Below are positions 30,301-44,100 of a DNA stretch of 64,000 nucleotides, one piece after another. The notes under the pieces were generated by a model. The model worked only from the letters and a program-made list of their open reading frames with translations, was not told the origin of the DNA and ran no database searches. Positions within the stretch are counted from its first letter, which is position 1. Every line of letters starts with the position of its first letter. The position numbers and the translations under genes were made by a program. Source of the stretch: Odiellus spinosus (Eukaryota; Arthropoda; Arachnida; Opiliones; Phalangiidae); contig OY987232.1 of assembly GCA_963920705.1 (NCBI GenBank), positions 9,054,200 to 9,118,199 of the forward strand, given 5' to 3'.

Positions 30301-30670
30301 CTCATTACGCCCTTGCATCTCATTACGCCCTTGGCTCTCATTCCGCCCTTGGCTCTCATTCCGCCCTTGCCTCTCATTCCGCCCTTGCATCTCATTCCGC
30401 CCTTGCATCTCATTCCGCCCTTGCATCTCATTCCGCCCTTGCATCTCATTCCGCCCTTGCATCTCATTCCGCCCTTGCATCTCATTCCGCCCTTGCATCT
30501 CATTCCGCCCTTGCATCTCATTCCGCCCTTGCATCTCATTCCGCCCTTGCATCTCATTCCGTCCTTGCATCTCATTACGCCCTTGCATCTCATTACGCCC
30601 TTGCATCTCATTACGCCCTTGCATCTCATTACGCCCTTGCATCTCATACCGCCCTTGCATCTCATACCGC
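24391..30670 (+). repeat. HOR unit 2 (6.3 kb)
   Basis: Positions 24562-26956 align without net gap to 30822-33216 (offset exactly 6260). Diagnostic monomers coincide: CATTTCG, paired CCCATGC, two CTTACATC at 25690-25708, CGCCTTTG and CGCCATTG. Past 27.6 kb the copies differ by whole monomers. The CCGACCTAG interval 28291-28670 is only 379 bp, against 1261 bp in unit 3, a difference of 882 bp or 49 monomers. Confidence 0.8.
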
Positions 30671-33600
30671 CCTGCATCTCATACCGCCCTCGCATCTCAT
30701 ACCGCCCTCGCATCTCATACCGCCCTCGCATCTCATACCGCCCTCGCATCTCATTCCGCCCTCGCATCTCATTCCGCCCTCGCATCTCATTCCGCCCTCG
30801 CATCTCATACCGCCCTTGCATCTAATACCGCCCTTGCATCTAATACCGCCCTTGCATCTCATACCGCCCTTGCATCTCATACCGCCCTTGCATCTCATAC
30901 CGCCCTTGCATCTCATACCGCCCTTGCATCTCATACCGCCCTTGCATCTCATACCGCCCTTGCATCTCATACCGCCCTTGCATCTCATTACGCCCTTGCA
31001 TCTCATTACGCCCTTGCATCTCATTACGCCCTTGCATCTCATTCCGCCCTTGCATCTCATTCCGCCCTTGCATCTCATTCCGCCCTTGCATCTCATTCCG
31101 CCCTTGCATCTCATTCCGCCCTTGCATCTCATTACGCCCTTGCATCTCATTACGCCCTTGCATCTCATTACGCCCTTGCATCTCATTACGTTCTTGCATC
31201 TCATACCGCCCTTGCATCTCATACCGCCCTTGCATCTCATACCGCCCTTGCATCTCAATATGCCCTTGCATCTCATACCGCCCTTGCATCTCATACCGCC
31301 CTTGCATCTCATTCCGCCCTTGCATCTCATTCCGCCCTTGCATCTCATTCCGCCCTTGCATCTCATTCCGCCCTTGCATCTCATTCCGCCCTTGCATCTC
31401 ATTCCGCCCTTGCATCTCATACCGCCCTTGCATCTCATACCGACCTAGCATCTCATACCGCCCTTGCATCTCATACCGCCCTTGCATCTCATACCGCCCT
31501 TGCATCTCATACCGCCCTTGCATCTCATACCGCCCTTGCATCTCAATACCGCCCTTGCATCTCAATACCGCCCTTGCATCTCATTCCGCCCTTGCATCTC
31601 ATTCCGCCCTTGCATCTCATTCCGCCCTTGCATCTCATTCCGCCCTTGCATCTCATTTCGCCCTTGCATCTCATTCCGCCCTTGCATCTCATTTCGCCCT
31701 TGCATCTCATTCCGCCCATGCATCTCATTCCGCCCATGCATCTCATTCCGCCCTTGCATCTCATTCCGCCCTTGCATCTCATTCCGCCCTTGCATCTCAT
31801 TCCGCCCTTGCATCTCATTCCGCCTTTGCATCTCATTCCGCCCTTGCATCTCATTCCGCCCTTGCATCTCATTCCGCCCTTGCATCTCATTCCGCCTTTG
31901 CATCTCATTCCGCCCTTGCATCTCATTCCGCCCTTGCATCTCATTCCGCCCTTACATCTCATTCCGCCCTTACATCTCATTCCGCCCTTGCATCTCATTC
32001 CGCCCTTGCATCTCATTACGCCCTTGCATCTCATTACGCCCTTGCATCTCATTACGCCCTTGCATCTCATTACGCCCTTGCATCTCATTACGCCCTTGCA
32101 TCTCATACCGCCCTTGCATCTCATACCGCCCTTGCATCTCATACCGCCCTTGCATCTCATACCGCCCTTGCATCTCAATATGCCCTTGCATCTCATACCG
32201 CCCTTGCATCTCATACCGCCCTTGCATCTCATTCCGCCCTTGCATCTCATTCCGCCCTTGCATCTCATTCCGCCCTTGCATCTCATTCCGCCCTTGCATC
32301 TCATTCCGCCCTTGCATCTCATTCCGCCCTTGCATCTCATTCCGCCCTTGCATCTCATTCCGCCCTTGCATCTCATTCCGCCCTTGCATCTCATACCGAC
32401 CTAGCATCTCATAACGCCCTTGCATCTCATACCGCCCTTGCATCTCATACCGCCCTTGCATCTCAATACCGCCCTTGCATCTCAATACCGCCCTTGCATC
32501 TCATTCCGCCCTTGCATCTCATTCCGCCCTTGCATCTCATTCCGCCCTTGCATCTCATTACGCCCTTGCATCTCATTACGCCCTTGCATCTCATTACGCC
32601 CTTGCATCTCATTACGCCCTTGCATCTCATTACGCCCTTGCATCTCATTACGCCCTTGCATCTCATTCCGCCCTTGCATCTCATTCCGCCCTTGCATCTC
32701 ATTCCGCCCTTGCATCTCATTCCGCCCTTACATCTCATTCCGCCCTTGCATCTCATTCCGCCCTTGCATCTCATTCCGCCTTTGCATCTCATTCCGCCCT
32801 TGCATCTCATTCCGCCCTTGCATCTCATTCCGCCCTTGCATCTCATTCCGCCCTTGCATCTCATTCCGCCCTTGCATCTCATTACGCCCTTGCATCTCAT
32901 TACGCCATTGCATCTCATTACGCCCTTGCATCTCATACCGCCCTTGCATCTCATACCGCCCTTGCATCTCATACCGCCCTTGCATCTCATACCGCCCTTG
33001 CATCTCATACCGCCCTTGCATCTCAATATGCCCTTGCATCTCATACCGCCCTTGCATCTCATACCGCCCTTGCATCTCATTCCGCCCTTGCATCTCATTC
33101 CGCCCTTGCATCTCATTCCGCCCTTGCATCTCATTCCGCCCTTGCATCTCATTCCGCCTTTGCATCTCATTCCGCCCTTGCATCTCATTCCGCCCTTGCA
33201 TCTCATACCGACCTAGCATCTCATAACGCCCTTGCATCTCATACCGCCCTTGCATCTCATACCGCCCTTGCATCTCAATACCGCCCTTGCATCTCAATAC
33301 CGCCCTTGCATCTCATTCCGCCCTTGCATCTCATTCCGCCCTTGCATCTCATTCCGCCCTTGCATCTCATTACGCCCTTGCATCTCATTACGCCCTTGCA
33401 TCTCATTACGCCCTTGCATCTCATTACGCCCTTGCATCTCATTACGCCCTTGCATCTCATTACGCCCTTGCATCTCATTCCGCCCTTGCATCTCATTCCG
33501 CCCTTGCATCTCATTCCGCCCTTGCATCTCATTCCGCCCTTGCATCTCATTCCGCCCTTACATCTCATTCCGCCCTTGCATCTCATTCCGCCCTTGCATC

Positions 33601-36600
33601 TCATTCCGCCCTCGCATCTCATTCCGCCCTCGCATCTCATTCCGCCCTCGCATCTCATTCCGCCCTCGCATCTCATTACGCCCTCGCATCTCATTACGCC
33701 CTCGCATCTCATTACGCCCTCGCATCTCATTACGCCCTCGCATCTCATTACGCCCTCGCATCTCATTACGCCCTCGCATCTCATACCGCCCTCGCATCTC
33801 ATACCGCCCTCGCATCTCATACCGCCCTCGCATCTCATACCGCCCTCGCATCTCATACCGCCCTCGCATCTCATACCGCCCTCGCATCTCAATATGCCCT
33901 CGCATCTCATACCGCCCTTGCATCTCATACCGCCCTTGCATCTCATACCGCCCTTGCATCTCATACCGCCCTTGCATCTCATACCGCCCTTGCATCTCAT
34001 ACCGCCCTTGCATCTCATTCCGCCCTTGCATCTCATTCCGCCCTTGCATCTCATTCCGCCCTTGCATCTCATTCCGCCCTTGCATCTCATTCCGCCCTTG
34101 CATCTCATTACGCCCTTGCATCTCATTCCGCCCTTGCATCTCATTACGCCCTTGCATCTCATTACGCCCTTGCATCTCATTACGCCCTTGCATCTCATAC
34201 CGCCCTTGCATCTCATACCGCCCTTGCATCTCATACCGCCCTTGCATCTCATACCGCCCTTGCATCTCAATATGCCCTTGCATCTCATACCGCCCTTGCA
34301 TCTCATACCGCCTTTGCATCTCATTCCGCCCTTGCATCTCATTCCGCCCTTGCATCTCATTCCGCCCTTGCATCTCATTCCGCCCTTGCATCTCATTCCG
34401 CCCTTGCATCTCATTCCGCCCTTGCATCTCATTCCGCCCTTGCATCTCATTCCGCCCTTGCATCTCATTCCGCCCTTGCATCTCATACCGCCCTTGCATC
34501 TCATACCGACCTAGCATCTCATACCGCCCTTGCATCTCATACCGCCCTTGCATCTCATACCGCCCTTGCATCTCAATACCGCCCTTGCATCTCAATACCG
34601 CCCTTGCATCTCATTCCGCCCTTGCATCTCATTCCGCCCTTGCATCTCATTCCGCCCTTGCATCTCATTACGCCCTTGCATCTCATTACGCCCTTGCATC
34701 TCATTACGCCCTTGCATCTCATTACGCCCTTGCATCTCATTACGCCCTTGCATCTCATTACGCCCTTGCATCTCATTACGCCCTTGCATCTCATTACGCC
34801 CTTGCATCTCATTACGCCCTTGCATCTCATTACGCCCTTGCATCTCATTACGCCCTTGCATCTCATTACGCCCTTGCATCTCATTACGCCCTTGCATCTC
34901 ATTACGCCCTTGCATCTCATACCGCCCTTGCATCTCATACCGCCCTGCATCTCATACCGCCCTTGCATCTCATTCCGCCCTTGCATCTCATTCCGCCCTT
35001 GCATCTCATTCCGCCCTTGCATCTCATTCCGCCCTTGCATCTCATTCCGCCCTTGCATCTCATACCGCCCTTGCATCTCATACCGCCCTTGCATCTCATA
35101 CCGCCCTTGCATCTCATACCGCCCTTGCATCTCATACCGCCCTTGCATCTCATACCGCCCTTGCATCTCATACCGCCCTTGCATCTTATACCGCCCTTGC
35201 ATCTCATACCGCCCTTGCATCTCATACCGCCCTTGCATCTCATACCGCCCTTGCATCTCATTACGCCCTTGCATCTCATTACGCCCTTGCATCTCATTAC
35301 GCCCTTGCATCTCATTACGCCCTTGCATCTCATTACGCCCTTGCATCTCATTCCGCCCTTGCATCTCATTCCGCCCTTGCATCTCATTCCGCCCTTGCAT
35401 CTCATTCCGCCCTTGCATCTCATTACGCCCTTGCATCTCATTACGCCCTTGCATCTGATTACGCCCTTGCATCTGATTACGTTCTTGCATCTCATACCGC
35501 CCTTGCATCTCATACCGCCCTTGCATCTCATACCGCCCTTGCATCTCATACCGCCCTTGCATCTCATACCGCCCTTGCATCTCAATATGCCCTTGCATCT
35601 CATACCGCCCTTGCATCTCATTCCGCCCTTGCATCTCATTCCGCCCTTGCATCTCATTCCGCCCTTGCATCTCATTCCGCCCTTGCATCTCATTCCGCCC
35701 TTGCATCTCATTCCGCCCTTGCATCTCATTCCGCCCTTGCATCTCATACCGCCCTTGCATCTCATACCGACCTAGCATCTCATACCGCCCTTGCATCTCA
35801 TACCGCCCTTGCATCTCATACCGCCCTTGCATCTCATACCGCCCTTGCATCTCATACCGCCCTTGCATCTCAATACCGCCCTTGCATCTCAATACCGCCC
35901 TTGCATCTCAATACCGCCCTTGCATCTCATTCCGCCCTTGCATCTCATTCCGCCTTTGCATCTCATTCCGCCCTTGCATCTCATTCCGCCCTTGCATCTC
36001 ATTCCGCCCTTACATCTCATTCCGCCCTTGCATCTCATTACGCCCTTGCATCTCATTACGCCCTTGCATCTCAACACGCCCTTGCATCTCATTACGCCCT
36101 TGCATCTCATTACGCCCTTGCATCTCATTACGCCCTTGCATCTCATTACGCCCTTGCATCTCATTACGCCCTTGCATCTCATTACGCCCTTGCATCTCAT
36201 TACGCCCTTGCATCTCATTCCGCCCTTGCATCTCATTCCGCCCTTGCATCTCATTCCGCCCTTGCATCTCATTCCGCCCTTGCATCTCATTCCGCCCTTG
36301 CATCTCATACCGCCCTTGCATCTCATACCGCCCTTGCATCTCATACCGCCCTTGCATCTCATTACGCCCTTGCATCTCATTACGCCCTTGCATCTCATTA
36401 CGCCCTTGCATCTCATTCCGCCCTTGCATCTCATTCCGCCCTTGCATCTCATTCCGCCCTTGCATCTCATACCGCCCTTGCATCTCATACCGCCCTTGCA
36501 TCTCGTACCGCCCTTGCATCTCGTACCGCCCTTACATCTCGTACCGCCCTTGCATCTCGTACCGCCCTTGCATCTCGTTCCGCCCTTGCATCTCGTTCCG

Positions 36601-37780
36601 CCCTTGCATCTCGTTCCGCCCTTGCATCTCATTCCGCCCTTGCATCTCATTCCGCCCTTGCATCTCATTCCGCCCTTGCATCTCATTCCGCCCTTGCATC
36701 TCATTCCGCCCTTGCATCTCATTACGCCCTTGCATCTCATACCGCCCTTGCATCTCATACCGCCCTTGCATCTCATACCGCCCTTGCATCTCATACCGCC
36801 CTTGCATCTCATACCGACCTAGCATCTCATACCGACCTAGCATCTCATACCGCCCTTGCATCTCATACCGCCCTTGCATCTCAATACCGCCCTTGCATCT
36901 CAATACCGCCCTTGCATCTCAATACCGCCCTTGCATCTCAATACCGCCCTTGCATCTCAATACCGCCCTTGCATCTCATTCCTCCCTTGCATCTCATTTC
37001 GCCCTTGCATCTCATTCCGCCATTGCATCTCATTTCGCCCTTGCATCTCATTCCGCCCATGCATCTCATTCCGCCCATGCATCTCATTCCGCCCTTGCAT
37101 CTCATTCCGCCCTTGCATCTCATTCCGCCCTTGCATCTCATTCCGCCTTTGCATCTCATTCCGCCCTTGCATCTCATTCCGCCCTTGCATCTCATTCCGC
37201 CCTTGCATCTCATTCCGCCATTGCATCTCATTCCGCCCTTGCATCTCATTCCGCCCTTGCATCTCATTACGCCCTTGCATCTCATTAAGCCCTTGCATCT
37301 CATTACGCCCTTGCATCTCATTACGCCCTTGCATCTCATTACGCCCTTGCATCTCATTACGCCCTTGCATCTCATTACGCCCTTGCATCTCATTACGCCC
37401 TTGCATCTCATTACGCCCTTGCATCTCATTACGCCCTTGCATCTCATTACGCCCTTGGCTCTCATTCCGCCCTTGCCTCTCATTCCGCCCTTGCCTCTCA
37501 TTCCGCCCTTGCATCTCATTCCGCCCTTGCATCTCATTCCGCCCTTGCATCTCATTCCGCCCTTGCATCTCATTCCGCCCTTGCATCTCATTCCGCCCTT
37601 GCATCTCATTCCGCCCTTGCATCTCATTCCGCCCTTGCATCTCATTCCGCCCTTGCATCTCATTCCGTCCTTGCATCTCATTCCGTCCTTGCATCTCATT
37701 ACGCCCTTGCATCTCATTACGCCCTTGCATCTCATTACGCCCTTGCATCTCATACCGCCCTTGCATCTCATACCGCCCTG
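30671..37780 (+). repeat. HOR unit 3 (7.1 kb)
   Basis: This is a tandem copy of unit 2, longer mainly because of an extra 882 bp between 34514 and 35775, which includes another 17-bp monomer at 34944. Its 35775-36822 interval (1047 bp) matches 28670-29717 of unit 2 at offset 7105, including a run of seven CTCGTACC/CTCGTTCC monomers. Confidence 0.8.
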
Positions 37781-38159
37781 CATCTCATACCGCCCTCGCA
37801 TCTCATACCGCCCTCGCATCTCATACCGCCCTCGCATCTCATACCGCCCTCGCATCTCATTCCGCCCTCGCATCTCATTCCGCCCTCGCATCTCATTCCG
37901 CCCTCGCATCTCATTCCGCCCTCGCATCTCATTCCGCCCTTGCATCTCATTCCGCCCTTGCATCTCATTACGCCCTTGCATCTCATCACGCCCTTGCATC
38001 TCATTACGCCCTTGCATCTCATCACGCCCTTGCATCTCATCACGCCCTTGCATCTCATTACGCCCTTGCATCTCATTACGCCCTTGCATCTCATTCCGCC
38101 CTTGCATCTCATTCCGCCCTTGCATCTCATTCCGCCCTTGCATCTCATTCCGCCCTTGC

Positions 38160-41100
38160 ATCTCATTCCGCCCTTTCATCTCATTCCTACCTTGCATCTC
38201 ATTACGACCTTGCATCTCATTACGCCCTTGCATCTCATTACGCCCTTGCATCTCATTACGCCCTTGCATCTCATTACGCCCTTGCACCTCATTACGCCCT
38301 TGCACCTCATTACGCCCTTGCACCTCATTACGCCCTTGCACCTCATTACGCCCTTGCATCTCATTACGCCCTTGCATCTCATTACGCCCTAGCATCTCAT
38401 TACGCCCTAGCATCTCATTACGCCCTTGCATCTCATTACGCCCTTGCATCTCATTACGCCCTTGCATCTCATACCGCCCTTGCATCTCATACCGCCCTTG
38501 CATCTCATACCGCCCTTGCATCTCATACCGCCCTTGCATCTCATACCGCCCTTGCATCTCATACCGCCCTGGCATCTCATACCGCCCTGGCATCTCATAC
38601 CGCCCTGGCATCTCATACCGCCCTGGCATCTCATACCGCCCTGGCATCTCATACCGCCCTGGCATCTCATACCGCCCTGGCATCTCATACCGCCCTGGCA
38701 TCTCATACCGCCCTGGCATCTCATACCGCCCTTGCATCTCATACCGCCCTTGCATCTCATTCCGCCCTTGCATCTCATACCGCCCTTGCATCTCATACCG
38801 CCCTTGCATCTCATACCGCCCTCGCATCTCATTCCGCCCTCGCATCTCATACCGCCCTCGCATCTCATTACGCCCTCGCATCTCATTACGCCCTCGCATC
38901 TCATTACGCCCTCGCATCTCATTACGCCCTCGCATCTCATTACGGCCTCGCATCTCATTACGGCCTCGCATCTCATTACGGCCTCGCATCTCATTACGCC
39001 CTCGCATCTCATTACGCCCTCGCATTTCATTACGCCCTCGCATCGCATTACGCCCTCGCATCGCATTACGCCCTCGCATCGCATTACGCCCTCGCATCTC
39101 ATTACGCCCTCGCATCTCATTACGCCCTCGCATCTCATTACGCCCTCGCATCTCATTACGCCCTCGCATCTCATTACGCCCTCGCATCTCATTACGCCCT
39201 TGCCCCTCATTACGCCCTTGCCCCTCATTACTCCCTTGCATCTCATTACTCCCTTGCATCTCATTACTCCCTTGCATCTCATTACTCCCTTGCATCTCAT
39301 TACGCCCTTGCATCTCATTACGCCCTTGCATCTCATTACGCCCTTGCATCTCATTACGCCCTTGCATCTCATTCCGCCCTTGCATCTCATTCCGCCCTTG
39401 CATCTCATTCCGCCCTTGCATCTCATTCCGCCCTTGCATCTCATTCCGCCCTTGCATCTCATTCCGCCCTTGCATCTCATACCGCCCTTGCATCTCATAC
39501 CGCCCTTGCATCTCATACCGCCCTCGCATCTCATACCGCCCTCGCATCTCATACCGCCCTCGCATCTCATTCCGCCCTCGCATCTCATACCGCCCTCGCA
39601 TCTCATTACGCCCTCGCATCTCATTACGCCCTCGCATCTCATTACGCCCTCGCATCTCATTACGCCCTCGCATCTCATTACGGCCTCGCATCTCATTACG
39701 GCCTCGCATCTCATTACGGCCTCGCATCTCATTACGGCCTCGCATCTCATTACGGCCTCGCATCTCATTACGCCCTCGCATCTCATTACGCCCTCGCATT
39801 TCATTACGCCCTCGCATCGCATTACGCCCTCGCATCGCATTACGCCCTCGCATCGCATTACGCCCTCGCATCTCATTACGCCCTCGCATCTCATTACGCC
39901 CTCGCATCTCATTACGCCCTCGCATCTCATTACGCCCTCGCATCTCATTACGCCCTCGCATCTCATTACGCCCTCGCATCTCATTACGCCCTTGCCCCTC
40001 ATTACTCCCTTGCATCTCATTACTCCCTTGCATCTCATTACTCCCTTGCATCTCATTACTCCCTTGCATCTCATTACGCCCTTGCATCTCATTACGCCCT
40101 AGCATCTCATTACGCCCTTGCATCTCATTACGCCCTTGCATCTCATTACGCCCTTGCATCTCATTACGCCCTTGCATCTCATACCGCCCTTGCATCTCAT
40201 ACCGCCCTTGCATCTCATACCGCCCTTGCATCTCATACCGCCCTTGCATCTCTTACCGCCCTTGCATCTCATACCGCCCTTGCATCTCATACCGCCCTTG
40301 CATCTCATACCGCCCTTGCATCTCATACCGCCCTTGCATCTCATTACGCCCTTGCATCTCATTACGCCCTTGCATCTCATTACGCCCTTGCATCTCATTA
40401 CGCCCTTGCATCTCATTACGCCCTTGCATCTCATTACGCCCTTGCATCTCATTCCGCCCTTGCATCTCATTCCGCCCTTGCATCTCATTCCGCCCTTGCA
40501 TCTCATTCCGCCCTTGCATCTCATTCCGCCCTTGCATCTCATTCCGCCCTTGCATCTCATACCGCCCTTGCATCTCATACCGCCCTTGCATCTCATACCG
40601 CCCTTGCATCTCATACCGCCCTTGCATCTCATACCGCCCTTGAATCTCATACCACCCTTGCATCTCATACCGCCCTTGCATCTCATTCCGCCCTTGCATC
40701 TCATACCGCCCTTGCATCTCATACCGCCCTTGCATCTCATACCGCCCTTGCATCTCATTACGCCCTTGCATCTCTTTACGCCCTTGCACCTCATTACGCC
40801 CTTGCATCTCATAACGCCCTTGCACCTCATTACGCCCTTGCACCTCATTACGCCCTTGCACCTCATTACGCCCTTGCACCTCATTACGCCCTTGCACCTC
40901 ATTACGCCCTTGCACCTCATTACGCCCTTGCACCTCATTACGCCCTTGCACCTCATTACGCCCTTGCACCTCATTACGCCCTTGCACCTCATTACGCCCT
41001 TGCACCTCATTACGCCCTTGCACCTCATTACGCCCTTGCACCTCATTACGCCATTGCACCTCATTACGCCCTTGCACCTCATTACGCCCTTGCACCTCAT

Positions 41101-44100
41101 TACGCCCTTGCATCTCATTACGCCCTTGCATCTCATTCCGCCCTTGCATCTCATTCCGCCCTTGCATCTCATTCCGCCCTTGCATCTCATTCCGCCCTTG
41201 CATCTCATTCCGCCCTTGCATCTCATTCCGCCCTTGCATCTCATTCCGCCCTTGCATCTCATTCCGCCCTTGCATCTCATTCCGCCCTTGCATCTCATTC
41301 CGCCCTTGCATCTCATTCCGCCCTTGCATCTCATTCCGCCCTTGCATCTCATTCCGCCCTTGCATCTCATTCCGCCCTTGCACCTCATTCCGCCCTTGCA
41401 CCTCATCCCGCCCTTGCACCTCATTCCGCCCTTGCACCTCATTCCGCCCTTGCACCTCATTCCGCCCTTGCACCTCATTCCGCCCTTGCACCTCATTCCG
41501 CCCTTGCACCTCATTCCGCCCTTTCACCTCATTCCGCCCTTGCACCTCATTCCGCCCTTGCACCTCATTCCGCCCTTGCACCTCATTCCGCCCTTGCACC
41601 TCATTCCGCCCTTGCACCTCATTCCGCCCTTGCACCTCATTCCGCCCTTGCACCTCATTCCGCCCTTGCACCTCATTCCGACCTTGCACCTCATTCCGCC
41701 CTTGCATCTCATTCCGCCCTTGCACCTCATTCCGCCCTTGCACCTCATTCCGCCCTTGCACCTCATTACTCCCTTGCACCTCATTACTCCCTTGCACCTC
41801 ATTACTCCCTTGCACCTCATCACGCCCTTGCATCTCATTACGCCCTTGCATCTCATCACGCCCTTGCATCTCATCACGCCCTTGCATCTCATCACGCCCT
41901 TGCATCTCATCACGCCCTTGCATCTCATCACGCCCTTGCATCTCATCACGCCCTTGCATCTCATTACGCCCTTGCATCTCATTACGCCCTTGCATCTCAT
42001 TCCGCCCTTGCATCTCATTCCGCCCTTGCATCTCATTCCGCCCTTGCATCTCATTCCGCCCTTGCATCTCATTCCGCCCTTTCATCTCATTCCGACCTTG
42101 CATCTCATTACGACCTTGCATCTCATTACGCCCTTGCATCTCATTACGCCCTTGCATCTCATTACGCCCTTGCATCTCATTACGCCCTTGCACCTCATTA
42201 CGCCCTTGCACCTCATTACGCCCTTGCACCTCATTACGCCCTTGCACCTCATTACGCCCTTGCATCTCATTACGCCCTTGCATCTCATTACGCCCTAGCA
42301 TCTCATTACGCCCTAGCATCTCATTACGCCCTTGCATCTCATTACGCCCTTGCATCTCATTACGCCCTTGCATCTCATACCGCCCTTGCATCTCATACCG
42401 CCCTTGCATCTCATACCGCCCTTGCATCTCATACCGCCCTTGCATCTCATACCGCCCTTGCATCTCATACCGCCCTTGCATCTCATACCGCCCTTGCATC
42501 TCATACCGCCCTTGCATCTCATACCGCCCTTGCATCTCATACCGCCCTTGCATCTCATACCGCCCTTGCATCTCATACCGCCCTTGCATCTCATACCGCC
42601 CTTGCATCTCATTACGCCCTTGCATCTCATTACGCCCTTGCACCTCATTCCGCCCTTGCACCTCATTCCGCCCTTGCACCTCATTCCGCCCTTGCACCTC
42701 TTTCCGCCCTTGCACCTCATTACTCCCTTGCACCTCATTACGCCCTTGCATCTCATTACGCCCTTGCATCTCATTACGCCCTTGCATCTCATCACGCCCT
42801 TGCATCTCATCACGCCCTTGCATCTCATCACGCCCTTGCATCTCATTACGCCCTTGCATCTCATCACGCCCTTGCATCTCATTACGCCCTTGCATCTCAT
42901 TACGCCCTTGCATCTCATTACGCCCTTGCATCTCATTCCGCCCTTGCATCTCATTCCGCCCTTGCATCTCATTCCGCCCTTGCATCTCATTCCGCCCTTG
43001 CATCTCATTCCGCCCTTTCATCTCATTCCGACCTTGCATCTCATTACGACCTTGCATCTCATTACGCCCTTGCATCTCATTACGCCCTTGCATCTCATTA
43101 CGCCCTTGCATCTCATTACGCCCTTGCACCTCATTACGCCCTTGCACCTCATTACGCCCTTGCACCTCATTACGCCCTTGCACCTCATTACGCCCTTGCA
43201 TCTCATTACGCCCTAGCATCTCATTACGCCCTAGCATCTCATTACGCCCTAGCATCTCATTACGCCCTTGCATCTCATTACGCCCTTGCATCTCATTACG
43301 CCCTTGCATCTCATACCGCCCTTGCATCTCATACCGCCCTTGCATCTCATACCGCCCTTGCATCTCATACCGCCCTTGCATCTCATACCGCCCTTGCATC
43401 TCATACCGCCCTTGCATCTCATACCGCCCTTGCATCTCATACCGCCCTTGCATCTCATACCGCCCTTGCATCTCATACCGCCCTTGCATCTCATACCGCC
43501 CTTGCATCTCATTACGCCCTTGCATCTCATTACGCCCTTGCATCTCATTCCGCCCTTGCATCTCATACCGCCCTTGCATCTCATACCGCCCTTGCATCTC
43601 ATTACGCCCTTGCATCTCATTACGCCCTTGCACCTCATTACGCCCTTGCACCTCATTACGCCCTTGCACCTCATTACGCCCTTGCACCTCATTACGCCCT
43701 TGCATCTCATTACGCCCTTGCATCTCATTACGCCCTTGCATCTCATTCCGCCCTTGCATCTCATTCCGCCCTTGCATCTCATTCCGCCCTTGCATCTCAT
43801 TCCGCCCTTGCATCTCATTCCGCCCTTGCATCTCATTCCGCCCTTGCATCTCATTCCGCCCTTGCATCTCATTCCGCCCTTGCACCTCATTCCGCCCTTG
43901 CACCTCATTCCGCCCTTGCACCTCATTCCGCCCTTGCACCTCATTCCGCCCTTGCACCTCATTCCGCCCTTGCACCTCATTCCGCCCTTGCACCTCATTC
44001 CGCCCTTGCACCTCATTCCGCCCTTGCACCTCATTCCGCCCTTGCACCTCATTCCGCCCTTGCACCTCATTCCGCCCTTGCACCTCATTCCGACCTTGCA

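Larger units (their letters stand above)
7975..36976 (+). repeat. Satellite block B: HOR marked by CCGACCTAG and CTCAATACC
   Basis: This block begins and ends with 19-bp monomers carrying an extra A (CTCAATACC). They recur as tandem groups, for example at 7978, 9780, 12465, 13565, 14755, 16431, 17531, 18721, 20054, 20470, 21408, 22904, 24040, 25283, 26203, 27015, 28765, 29776, 31543, 32463, 33275, 34573, 35870 and 36882. Most groups lie a few monomers after a CATACCGACCTAG monomer, found at 23 sites from about 9700 to 36820 (doubled near 29717 and 36822). Spacing between CCGACCTAG sites is 0.38-2.67 kb. An 18-bp CTCAATATG variant is another recurrent internal landmark. Pairs of CCCATGC monomers (20.2, 20.35, 20.63, 25.46, 31.72 and 37.06 kb) and CTAATACC pairs (19.31, 24.56, 30.83 kb) also repeat as HOR landmarks. 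Confidence 0.9.
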
